Below, piece by piece: positions 34,887 through 42,849 of a DNA stretch of 64,000 bases. Within the stretch, counting starts at the first letter, position 1, and each line of letters starts with the position of its first letter. A program made the position numbers and the translations under genes. Source of the stretch: Roseivirga ehrenbergii (lineage in GTDB: Bacteria > Bacteroidota > Bacteroidia > Cytophagales > Cyclobacteriaceae). Below the pieces are notes generated by a model, which was given only the letters and a program-made list of their open reading frames with translations, did not search any database and was not told where the DNA came from. The DNA lies in assembly GCF_001593005.1 (NCBI RefSeq), contig NZ_LQZQ01000002.1, positions 372,001-436,000 of the forward strand. Direction: 5' to 3'.

Positions 34887-36038
34887 TTATACTAATTTAT
34901 TTAGTGAATAACAAGTTTTGGATAATTGAGTGACAGTTCTTTGAGCATGTTCTAATATATTTAGTTTTCCTAAGCCAAATCTCAAACAATTAAAGGCTTC
35001 TAGTTCCATTAACCCCATCGCATGAAGGACGTGAGAGGACTCTATTAGTGCTGAGGTACAAGCAGAACCATTTGAAACCATAATATTAGGCATTCCCATC
35101 ATTAAAGCATCCGAGTCTATTCCTTCAAAGTAGATATTGGTGGTATTTGGGAGTCTATGGGTTCTGTTGCCATTTACTTTCGTGCCTGGAATTTTTAAAA
35201 GCTCAGTTTCTAAATAGTTTCTCAGTTCGGAAGTGTGCTTGGCATTTTGTGCCATTTCTTGCCTAACTAGTTCGGCAGCTGTCCCCAAGCCCACTATTCC
35301 CGGTACATTCAGCGTTCCACTTCGTTTTCTGCCTTGGTGTCCACCTCCATGGATTTGGCTTTCTAGCTTTACACGGTTTGGCCTTCTGCTTCTTACAAAT
35401 AACCCTCCTGCTCCTTTTGGGCCATATATTTTATGCCCTGAAAAAGCCATCAAGTCAATTCCCATCTTGTCCACATTCAAAGGGATTTTTCCAAAAGCCT
35501 GTGTGGCATCTGTAAAAAACAATGCTCCTGCATTGTGTGTAATTTCTGCTATTTCTTGGATAGGCTGAATTACTCCTGTTTCGTTATTGGCAACCATTAC
35601 TGAAACAAGAATAGTGGTATCCTTGATTGCTGCGTTCAAATTTTCAAGCCTTATAAGGCCATCAGGCTGCACCGGAAGGTAGGTAACTTCAAAACCCTTT
35701 GTTTCTAGATATTCACAAACATCCAATACAGCTTTATGCTCAGTTTGTACGGTGATGATGTGGTTGCCTTTTCCTATATAAGATTCTGCTACTCCTTTTA
35801 TCGCCAAATTAATGGATTCCGTTGCACCGCTGGTGTAGACAATTTCATTTGGTTGGCAGTGAATCAGATCGGCAATTTGGTTGCTGGCCTTTTTAACCGC
35901 TTGACTGGCCTCGTGCCCAAATATGTGATTACTGGAGGCGTTGGCATATTGGTTAGTCAAATAAGGCATCATAGCCTCTAAAACACGTGGGTCTAGAGGT
36001 GTGGTAGAGTTATGGTCTAAGTATATGATGTCTTCCAT
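34887..36038 (-). CDS. Cysteine desulfurase (DndA/IscS-like)
   Basis: A 383-residue PLP enzyme of the NifS/IscS class. YLDHNSTTPLDPRV is at the N-terminus, the PLP lysine is in FSGHKIYGPKGAGG, and the sulfur-carrying cysteine is in VSNGSACTS near the C-terminus. It would supply persulfide sulfur to DndC, so it is the likely DndA. It lies on the strand opposite dndCDE and starts nine bases after the recF stop. It could instead be a general IscS whose link to dnd is only positional, but the proximity favours DndA. Confidence 0.82.
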   Translation of the reverse strand: MEDIIYLDHNSTTPLDPRVLEAMMPYLTNQYANASSNHIFGHEASQAVKKASNQIADLIHCQPNEIVYTSGATESINLAIKGVAESYIGKGNHIITVQTEHKAVLDVCEYLETKGFEVTYLPVQPDGLIRLENLNAAIKDTTILVSVMVANNETGVIQPIQEIAEITHNAGALFFTDATQAFGKIPLNVDKMGIDLMAFSGHKIYGPKGAGGLFVRSRRPNRVKLESQIHGGGHQGRKRSGTLNVPGIVGLGTAAELVRQEMAQNAKHTSELRNYLETELLKIPGTKVNGNRTHRLPNTTNIYFEGIDSDALMMGMPNIMVSNGSACTSALIESSHVLHAMGLMELEAFNCLRFGLGKLNILEHAQRTVTQLSKTCYSLNKLV

Positions 36039-36047
36039 AATCGAAAG

Positions 36048-37154
36048 TTAGGGATTAGTAGCTTCAATTTCTCCTCCTTCTACCTCAAAAAACCTTACTT
36101 CATGGCCAATGGCTTCGAATATCTTTTGGCTGCGCTCGGGGCGGGCATCGGTAACGAAAATCTGCCCAAAGGCATCGGAGGCCACCATTTCCATCAGTTT
36201 GGTAATGCGGAAATCATCTAGCTTATCGAAAATATCATCGAGCAACAGCATGGGCTTAATCTCTGTTTCGGTAAAAATATAATCGAAGTGCGCCAGCTTA
36301 AGTGCAATCAAATAAGACTTCTGCTGCCCTTGCGACCCAAACTTTTTAATCAGTTCGCCTTCCATTTCAAATAGAAACTCATCTTTGTGAATGCCCACAT
36401 TGGTGCGCTTCAGAATTAAATCCTTTTTCTGATTTTGCTTAAACATGGCAGCAATGTCCTGCCCAAAGTCCGACTCATATTGTAAGTCTACTTGCTCACT
36501 TTCTTCTGAAAGCAGGGCATAATGCTTTTGCACCAACGGACGGAAAGCCTGAGTAAAGCCTTTCCTTACTTGGTAAATGCGCTGGCCAATTTCAATGAGT
36601 TGATCGGTATATTGTTGAAGCAGAGCCGCATCGAAAAAATCACGGTCGGCAAACTGTTTTAGCAAACTGTTGCGCTGCTTGAGTACGTGGTTATATTGAA
36701 TAAGGTCGTTGAGGTAACTTTGGCTGGTTTGTGAAATAATTCCATCAAAAAACCGCCTTCGGTCTTCACTACCATTGCGGATTACATCGGTGTCGTTAGG
36801 CGCAATAAGTACCACCGGAAACTTACCAATATGCTCGCTCGCTTTCTTGTAAGGCTTCTCATCCAGCTTAATTAATTTCTTTTTTCCCAGTTGCAAACCA
36901 CAAACAAGGGTGTGAGTTCGCTCGCCCAGAGAAATTTTTCCTCGTAAAGAAAAATAGTCTTGTCCGTGGAGGGCACATTGAACATCTTGTGGGTTAAAGG
37001 CGCTTTTGGTGATGCAGAGGTAATAAATGGCATCTAGCAGATTAGTTTTACCGCTTCCATTCTTCCCCACAAGGCAGTTAATTTCCTTCGAAAAGTCGAT
37101 CTTTAAACTTTCGTAGTTCTTGAAATTATTAAGGCCGATAGATTCGAGATGCAT
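36048..37154 (-). CDS. recF: DNA replication/repair protein RecF
   Basis: A 368-residue RecF from the ATG at 37154: MHLESIGLNNFKNYESLKIDFS, then Walker A GKNGSGKTN. DNA-binding and coiled-coil parts follow, and the C-terminal signature and Walker B region (SQGQQKSYLIALKLA, PMLLLDDIFDKLDD) is intact. It loads RecA at single-strand gaps with RecO and RecR. The longer frame upstream (to 37238) has no RecF-like sequence. It is divergent from pdhA across 96 bases. The gene dndA begins nine bases after its stop, which marks the edge of the defence locus. Confidence 0.94.
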   Translation of the reverse strand: MHLESIGLNNFKNYESLKIDFSKEINCLVGKNGSGKTNLLDAIYYLCITKSAFNPQDVQCALHGQDYFSLRGKISLGERTHTLVCGLQLGKKKLIKLDEKPYKKASEHIGKFPVVLIAPNDTDVIRNGSEDRRRFFDGIISQTSQSYLNDLIQYNHVLKQRNSLLKQFADRDFFDAALLQQYTDQLIEIGQRIYQVRKGFTQAFRPLVQKHYALLSEESEQVDLQYESDFGQDIAAMFKQNQKKDLILKRTNVGIHKDEFLFEMEGELIKKFGSQGQQKSYLIALKLAHFDYIFTETEIKPMLLLDDIFDKLDDFRITKLMEMVASDAFGQIFVTDARPERSQKIFEAIGHEVRFFEVEGGEIEATNP

Positions 37155-37250
37155 TAATTTCGAAGTTGAACGTTTTTGTCTTATTTTCGCACTCCGATTT
37201 AAACTTGTACAAGCAAAGGAAACGGAGATTTCCTTCAAATATATTGACGA

Positions 37251-38282
37251 ATGGCCGCAACTAAAGCAACATCTAAAGCAAAAGCAACAAAGGCGACAAA
37301 GTTCTCTAAGGAGACTTATATGTTCTGGTTCGAGAACATGTTGTTACAAAGAAGGTTCGAAGAGAAAGCAGGACAGCTTTACGGACAGCAAAAAATTAAA
37401 GGTTTTTGCCATTTATACATTGGCCAAGAAGCCTGTTCAAGTGGTTCGGTTACAGCCTTAGAAAAAGGCGATAAGTGGATTACTGCTTACAGAGACCACG
37501 GTCAGCCATTGGCTTTGGGCACTAGCCCTAATGCAATTATGGCCGAGCTGATGGCCAAAGAAACAGGTGTTTCTAAAGGAAAAGGTGGTTCTATGCACAT
37601 GTTCGACAAAGAAGTTGGATTTATGGGCGGTCATGGTATTGTAGGTGGGCAGGTGCCTTTGGGCGCAGGTATTGCCTTTGCCGAAAAATATAATAAAACA
37701 GGTAAGCTTTGTATCTGTATGATGGGTGATGGTGCTGTGCGTCAAGGAGCATTCCACGAAGCGCTCAACATGGCCATGAACTGGAAATTGCCTGTGATTT
37801 TCGTAATCGAAAACAATGGTTACGCCATGGGAACTTCGGTACAACGAACTTCTAACGTAACCGACCTTCATACTTTAGGTGAATCATATGATATGCCTTC
37901 TGCTGCGGTTGATGCCATGAACCCCGAAAACGTTCACATTGCCGTTGAAGAAGCTGCCGACAGAGCAAGAAGAGGAGATGGCCCAACTTTATTGGAATTC
38001 AGAACTTACCGTTATAAAGGGCATTCAATGTCTGATCCTGCGAAATACAGAACTAAAGAGGAATTAAACGAATACAAAGATAGAGACCCAATTGAGCAAG
38101 TAAGAGCTAAGATTTTGGAGAACAAATGGGCTACTGAAGCAGAATTGAAAGAGATAGACAAGAAGATCAAAGCTACTGTGGAAGAGTCGGTTAAGTTTGC
38201 AGAAGAGTCTGATTATCCAGATCCGTCTGAGGCTTACAAAGACGTTTATGTACAAGAGGATTACCCGTTCATCACCGAATAG
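37251..38282 (+). CDS. pdhA: Pyruvate dehydrogenase E1 component, alpha subunit
   Basis: A 343-residue ThDP-dependent E1 alpha subunit that decarboxylates pyruvate in the pyruvate dehydrogenase complex. After an Ala/Lys-rich N-terminus come FCHLYIGQEACSSG, the ThDP/magnesium motif GDGAVRQGAFHEALNMAMNWKLPVIFVIENN, and the phosphorylation-loop-like YRYKGHSMSDP. It is normally paired with an E1 beta subunit; none is seen in this window, so the beta gene lies elsewhere. A branched-chain 2-oxoacid E1 is the alternative, but the sequence is pyruvate-type. Confidence 0.92.
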   Translation: MAATKATSKAKATKATKFSKETYMFWFENMLLQRRFEEKAGQLYGQQKIKGFCHLYIGQEACSSGSVTALEKGDKWITAYRDHGQPLALGTSPNAIMAELMAKETGVSKGKGGSMHMFDKEVGFMGGHGIVGGQVPLGAGIAFAEKYNKTGKLCICMMGDGAVRQGAFHEALNMAMNWKLPVIFVIENNGYAMGTSVQRTSNVTDLHTLGESYDMPSAAVDAMNPENVHIAVEEAADRARRGDGPTLLEFRTYRYKGHSMSDPAKYRTKEELNEYKDRDPIEQVRAKILENKWATEAELKEIDKKIKATVEESVKFAEESDYPDPSEAYKDVYVQEDYPFITE

Positions 38283-38293
38283 GATTTAATCCC

Positions 38294-38321
38294 TTGTTGT
38301 TCAACATTTTCCTTATATTTG
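38294..38321 (+). promoter_or_regulatory. Bacteroidota-type promoter for the TPR gene
   Basis: A TTG -33 element (38294-38296) and a perfect -7 box TATATTTG (38314-38321) are 17 bases apart. The ATG at 38340 follows 18 bases later, giving a short leader. The promoter starts right after the pdhA stop. Confidence 0.65.
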
Positions 38322-38339
38322 CGACCTAATTTTCAAGAG

Positions 38340-39029
38340 ATGGCACAAAAGACTTCAGAAGAAGCACACAACGAGCATAACGATACCAACTCAGCAGTTG
38401 GAAAAATGAAGAAAGAGCTAGGACCAGCAGGTTTTGTTGGTATGATAGTGGGCTTGGTAATTATTGTAGTAACCAGCGCTATTTTCCTACTTAATTATAG
38501 TAAGTCGAATAAAAACGATAGCGCTCAGGCAGACATGTTTCAGGCGCAGTATTACTTCGAGCAAGACAGCCTTGATTTGGCCTTAAATGGTGACGGTAGA
38601 AACCTTGGTTTCTTAAGTATCATCGATATTTACGGTGGAACAGAAGCAGCAAACTTGTCTAACTATTATGTTGGAGCGATTTATTTAAAAGAGCAAAAAT
38701 TTCAATTGGCTTTAGATCATTTGAAAGACTTTTCTTCTTCTGAAGAATTGATTCAAGCAAGAGCTTATAAGCTAACAGGTGATGCTTACATGGAATTGGG
38801 TAATTTCAGTGATGCAGCAAGCCAATACGAAAAAGCAGCAAGTACTGCTGATGACGATGCTTTTTCTCCAGCTTATTTATTGAAAGCTTCTTTGGCTTAC
38901 GAAAAACAAGGAGACCTTAAAGCGGCTATTAAGCCTTTAGACGATATTATTAAGAATCACTTTGGAACTGCTGAGTACGCTAGCGCACGAAAGCATAAGG
39001 CTCGCCTAGAAGGTCTTGCCGGGAGTTAA
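38340..39029 (+). CDS. Membrane-anchored TPR protein
   Basis: 229 residues from the ATG at 38340. A cytoplasmic N-terminal tail of about 35 residues is followed by one transmembrane helix (GFVGMIVGLVIIVVTSAIFLL) and a periplasmic domain with TPR repeats (AYKLTGDAYMELGNFSDAASQYEKAA, LKASLAYEKQGDLKAAIKPLDDII). The layout resembles YfgM-type proteins that assist envelope protein folding, but that link is inference. It has its own promoter and a terminator directly after it. Confidence 0.8.
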   Translation: MAQKTSEEAHNEHNDTNSAVGKMKKELGPAGFVGMIVGLVIIVVTSAIFLLNYSKSNKNDSAQADMFQAQYYFEQDSLDLALNGDGRNLGFLSIIDIYGGTEAANLSNYYVGAIYLKEQKFQLALDHLKDFSSSEELIQARAYKLTGDAYMELGNFSDAASQYEKAASTADDDAFSPAYLLKASLAYEKQGDLKAAIKPLDDIIKNHFGTAEYASARKHKARLEGLAGS

Positions 39030-39056
39030 TTCTTGATTCAAAAAAAATTAACAATG

Positions 39057-39086
39057 AAGGTAAGGTCGTAAGGTCTTACCTTTTTT
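39057..39086 (+). terminator. Intrinsic terminator
   Basis: AAGGTAAG / CTTACCTT stem, ten-base loop, then a T-run, about 28 bases after the TPR gene. Confidence 0.75.
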
Positions 39087-39153
39087 ATTTAGCATAGGGC
39101 TAAACTCACTTTTTAAATTAGAAATAAACCTACAGCAATACACGATAAAAATT

Positions 39154-39630
39154 ATGGCATCTAACCTTAAAAACCTTAGCGATTACAGCGATAAAAACCT
39201 TACCGATATGGGTAAGAAAAAGTTTGCCATTGTGGTTTCAGAATGGAATGAAGAAGTAACCGAATCGCTTTACCAAGGCGCATATGAAACCCTAATTGCC
39301 AACGGAGTAACCAAGGAAAACATTATCAAGAAAATGGTACCAGGTAGTTTCGAGCTTTCAATGGGCGCTCAATGGATGGCCCAAAAAGAAGAAATTGATG
39401 CCGTCATTTGCTTGGGCTGTGTTATTCAGGGCGAAACGCGTCATTTCGATTTTATTTGCGATGCCGTAGCGCATGGCATTACCAACGTGTCGTTAAAGTA
39501 CAATAAGCCTGTGATTTTTGGTGTACTTACCCCAAACACCCAACAACAAGCTTTAGATAGGGCTGGAGGAAAACATGGTAACAAAGGAGATGAAGCCGCA
39601 ATTACTGCGGTGAAAATGCTCGGCTTCTAA
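39154..39630 (+). CDS. ribH: 6,7-dimethyl-8-ribityllumazine synthase
   Basis: A 158-residue lumazine synthase, the usual length. It condenses 5-amino-6-ribitylaminouracil with dihydroxybutanone phosphate in riboflavin synthesis. It shows VVSEWNEEVTESLYQGA, the PGSFELSMGAQW substrate loop, and GCVIQGETRHFDFIC with the catalytic R96-H97, then FGVLTPNTQQQALDRAGG. No other rib gene is nearby and no FMN riboswitch is apparent upstream. Confidence 0.95.
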   Translation: MASNLKNLSDYSDKNLTDMGKKKFAIVVSEWNEEVTESLYQGAYETLIANGVTKENIIKKMVPGSFELSMGAQWMAQKEEIDAVICLGCVIQGETRHFDFICDAVAHGITNVSLKYNKPVIFGVLTPNTQQQALDRAGGKHGNKGDEAAITAVKMLGF

Positions 39631-39667
39631 TTAATAATTTTCACTATTTACTTTTCCAGATCAATTT

Positions 39668-40987
39668 ATGCAGGTCTTAAAATTCGGAGGAACTTCGGTT
39701 GGAAAACCGGAACGAATGCACCAAGTGGCTCAGCTCATTACAAAAGATGAGCACTCAAAAATTGTTGTTTTATCGGCCCTTTCAGGTACTACCAATGCTC
39801 TTGTTTCCATTGGTGAGTCATTGGCCAAAAGCGATAAGGAAGAAGCTAAATCTAAGATTGAGTCTCTTAGGGCGCATTATGCTACTTTTATAGAAGCTTT
39901 ATTTTCTACTTCAGAAAAGACTGAAGAAGCACAAGAAATGATTGATGAGCACTTTGAGTTTTTGCTCATTACGCTCAAAATATCATTCAATGAGGCGCTG
40001 AACAGAGATATTTTGGCACAAGGTGAGCTGATGTCCACCAAACTTTTCACGCTTTATTTAGAAGAGATTGGGGTAAGTGCAAAGCTGCTTCCAGCCTTAG
40101 AGTTTATGCGTACCAATGAGGAAGAAGAGCCAGATTTAGATCTCATTTCTGAAAAGCTAAAAGCTATTTTGGCAAAGGAAAATGACGCTACAATATTTAT
40201 CACACAAGGCTATATCTGCAAGAATCATAAAGGTGAAATTGACAATTTGCAGCGTGGAGGAAGTGACTACACGGCTTCTTTAGTAGGCGCAGCCATTAAT
40301 GCCACCGAAATTCAAATTTGGACCGACATTGACGGAATGCACAACAATGACCCAAGGGTGGTAGATAAAACTTTTCCGATTGCCGAGCTTTCTTTTGACG
40401 AAGCTGCTGAGCTTGCCTATTTCGGAGCGAAGATTTTACACCCTGCTTCTATTTGGCCAGCGCAGAAAATGGGAATTACAGTGCGTTTGTTGAATACCAT
40501 GCAGCCAGAGGCAAAAGGCACAGTGATTAGCACGGCAACTACTTCTGATGATGTGAAGGCCTTGGCTGCAAAAGATGGAATTACCGCCATCAAGATCAAG
40601 TCGAGCCGAATGCTATTGGCCTATGGTTTCTTAAGAAAGGTGTTCGAGATTTTTGAGAAGTATAAAACACCAATCGATATGATTACTACCTCTGAGGTAG
40701 CGGTTTCAGTAACCATAGATGACGATACTTATTTGAATAAAATTCTTACCGAACTAGAGAAATTTGGAACCGTGGAGGTAGATAAGAATCAAACCATCAT
40801 TTGTGTAGTGGGTAATTTTGTGGCCGAAAGAAAAGGGGTAGTCAATAATATTTTTGAAGCCCTAACCAGCATTCCAATTCGAATGATTTCCTACGGAGGT
40901 AGCCGACATAATATTTCTTTATTGACAGATGAGGGCTCTAAAGAGGAAGCGCTTAAAAAGCTAAATACTCATCTATTCGATTTATAA
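39668..40987 (+). CDS. lysC: Aspartate kinase (monofunctional)
   Basis: A 439-residue aspartokinase catalysing the first step of the aspartate-family amino-acid pathway. The N-terminal kinase domain begins QVLKFGGTSVGKPERM and includes TQGYICKNHKGEIDNLQRGGSDYTA; two ACT domains follow from about residue 300 (AIKIKSSRMLLAYGFLRKVFEIFEKYKTPIDMITTSEVAVSV), giving feedback control by lysine or threonine. It has no fused homoserine dehydrogenase. It lies 37 bases after ribH and ends at a strong terminator. Confidence 0.94.
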   Translation: MQVLKFGGTSVGKPERMHQVAQLITKDEHSKIVVLSALSGTTNALVSIGESLAKSDKEEAKSKIESLRAHYATFIEALFSTSEKTEEAQEMIDEHFEFLLITLKISFNEALNRDILAQGELMSTKLFTLYLEEIGVSAKLLPALEFMRTNEEEEPDLDLISEKLKAILAKENDATIFITQGYICKNHKGEIDNLQRGGSDYTASLVGAAINATEIQIWTDIDGMHNNDPRVVDKTFPIAELSFDEAAELAYFGAKILHPASIWPAQKMGITVRLLNTMQPEAKGTVISTATTSDDVKALAAKDGITAIKIKSSRMLLAYGFLRKVFEIFEKYKTPIDMITTSEVAVSVTIDDDTYLNKILTELEKFGTVEVDKNQTIICVVGNFVAERKGVVNNIFEALTSIPIRMISYGGSRHNISLLTDEGSKEEALKKLNTHLFDL

Positions 40988-41006
40988 ACCTTATAGACAA
41001 ATATTA

Positions 41007-41043
41007 AAAATGTCTCTCAATTAATTCTGAGAGACATTTTTTT
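41007..41043. terminator. Bidirectional intrinsic terminator
   Basis: A 13-bp perfect stem (AAAATGTCTCTCA / TGAGAGACATTTT) with an eight-base loop and a T-run, between the convergent lysC and 41067-41813 genes. Confidence 0.9.
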
Positions 41044-41066
41044 ATGCTCTAATGTTATACAAGCAT

Positions 41067-41813
41067 TTAAGGCATCCACTTGGCGCCTTCAAAATTTTTG
41101 GGCTCAAATATTTCAGGAGAAAGCGATTTAGGTGATTTGATATTGGAATAGGTTTCCAATAACCTCAACTTGTTGTCGGTATAAAACTTTATTTCAGTGG
41201 CCACCCAGCCCCCACCAACTTTCACATATTTACCAAAATGGACATCCTGATTTCGTCCGTTTCCAAAGTTCTGCGTCATTCTAACAAACAGAAGCGTTTC
41301 TTTATCAATCCAAAATTGGTTCGAACTTTCATCTCCTTCTAGCGCTCCTACCACATATACTTTTTTACCATTATAGTCTCGTTGGTAAGCCTTTTCTAAG
41401 TCAAATCCCAAAATAGTAAGAGCCCTAGCTGTTTTTGTAGCCGGCTGATCGTATACAGAAAAGCCTAAAATTAGCAAAGGGTGGTACATTATTCTTGAAG
41501 CCGTAACAACTCCTTCTTTCAGTTGATAGATAGAGTCATTTCTGAAAATCATTCCGTTGCCTTTGTCTATTTCATCAAACTTGATGGCCAGCTTGTCGGG
41601 CATTTGGATGGCTTCATACCAAATATTTTCACTCACTACATTTCCATCTTCATCGTATCTAATGGTTTGTTGATCGAAAGTGAGATTTTTATACCATTTG
41701 CCTTGGTAGCGTTCGTACATTTTTTCCAGTAAGCTTAGGCCAACACCATTTTGCTCAGTAGGAAGGGCAAAAAGTATGAATAAAACAGATAAAGTAAGTT
41801 TTTTTAAAATCAT
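41067..41813 (-). CDS. Exported protein of unknown function, possible LolA-like fold
   Basis: A 248-residue protein. A signal peptide (LKKLTLSVLFILFALP) is followed by a beta-rich domain with conserved-looking stretches: WYKNLTFDQQTIRYD, IWYEAIQMPDKLAIKF and FWIDKETLLFVRMTQ. The alternating strands suggest an outer-membrane lipoprotein-sorting (LolA/LppX)-like half barrel, but I cannot confirm this. Its ATG overlaps the stop of the metallo-hydrolase gene (TAATG), so the two are translationally coupled and probably act together. Confidence 0.6.
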   Translation of the reverse strand: MILKKLTLSVLFILFALPTEQNGVGLSLLEKMYERYQGKWYKNLTFDQQTIRYDEDGNVVSENIWYEAIQMPDKLAIKFDEIDKGNGMIFRNDSIYQLKEGVVTASRIMYHPLLILGFSVYDQPATKTARALTILGFDLEKAYQRDYNGKKVYVVGALEGDESSNQFWIDKETLLFVRMTQNFGNGRNQDVHFGKYVKVGGGWVATEIKFYTDNKLRLLETYSNIKSPKSLSPEIFEPKNFEGAKWMP

Positions 41814-42706
41814 TATTTTCCTTCAAACAGCTCCATATAGGCTGCATCAATTGTTCTAGATTGGTTTCCTTTCCATTCAGGAGCACCTGGTATTTCATTC
41901 ACATCCGACAAAGCTTCCTTTGTCTTTCCTCCGTCAATTCCTTTTTTAACGTACTCTAATGATTTGGCCAAATAGTTACTAAAAGCCTTCAAATCTTCGC
42001 GCTTTCCTTGAACATTATAACCATCTCCAGCGTGTCCGTAAACGAAAATCGTATCGTTGTCAAAGGTATTATAAGTTTTTTCAAGAACCACTTGCCAATT
42101 GGCCATATTTGCCCCAGCGGATTTATCAATAAAGGGTGGTCTTCTGTTAAAAAGCAGATCGCCCATATGAACGATATTCGCGTTTTCGAAGTGAACCACC
42201 GAATCTCCATCTGTATGACCTGCCCCAAAATAATGTAGCGCCATGGTTTCGTCTCCTACTTTTTTACTCCATTTTCCAGACTTATAGGTGGTATCGGGCA
42301 AGAGGGTACTTTCCGGATTTCTTGAGGTTCGCTCTAAATTAGATTTCGAGTTTTCATGAGCAACAAACTCTTTAACCAAGCCTTTAAAAGCAATATTGCC
42401 CGAAGTGTGATCGCCATGATGATGCGTATTGATCAAAAGGTCGATTTGTCGACTCGTTTTTTTCTTTAACTCTTCAATCAAATGAGCAGCAGAATCTTGA
42501 TACTGCGTATCTACCACTACAATTCCATTATTAGAAGCCATCCAACCAATCGTTCCGCCTTTTTCAGTAAAAAAGCCCACGTTATTTCTTAATGGATTCA
42601 TTTTATAACCCCCTTGATCAAACAAAGCGCTTAAAAAGGAGAAGCCCGTTGTGGCGCCAATGCCGGTAATTAAACTTGTCTGTTTTACAAAATTACGTCT
42701 GTTCAT
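41813..42706 (-). CDS. Exported MBL-fold metallo-hydrolase
   Basis: A 297-residue protein. A Tat-like signal (MNRRNFVKQTSLITGIGATTGFSF) is followed by a metallo-beta-lactamase domain with the zinc motif LLINTHHHGDHTSGN and further ligands in GAGHTDGDSVVHF and VYGHAGDGY. It is of the type often annotated as quinoprotein relay system zinc metallohydrolase or beta-lactamase-like. The substrate is unknown. It is the first gene of a two-gene unit, divergent from the M14 peptidase. Confidence 0.85.
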   Translation of the reverse strand: MNRRNFVKQTSLITGIGATTGFSFLSALFDQGGYKMNPLRNNVGFFTEKGGTIGWMASNNGIVVVDTQYQDSAAHLIEELKKKTSRQIDLLINTHHHGDHTSGNIAFKGLVKEFVAHENSKSNLERTSRNPESTLLPDTTYKSGKWSKKVGDETMALHYFGAGHTDGDSVVHFENANIVHMGDLLFNRRPPFIDKSAGANMANWQVVLEKTYNTFDNDTIFVYGHAGDGYNVQGKREDLKAFSNYLAKSLEYVKKGIDGGKTKEALSDVNEIPGAPEWKGNQSRTIDAAYMELFEGK

Positions 42707-42849
42707 ATAGGCTAGAATTGGTCAATTGAAATTATAAAAGGATACGATTAAAGGCAGTACCGCCTATATAAAAGCGAAATAAAAGCAATTTGAACATAGC
42801 AAAACATCTGCTTGTTTTTGGTAATTTCACCGACCCTAAATTGATAATT

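Noticed and set aside
37155-37238. 28-residue N-terminal extension of recF
   Set aside because: Non-RecF sequence in the divergent promoter region; MHLESIGLNNFKNYE is the normal RecF start.
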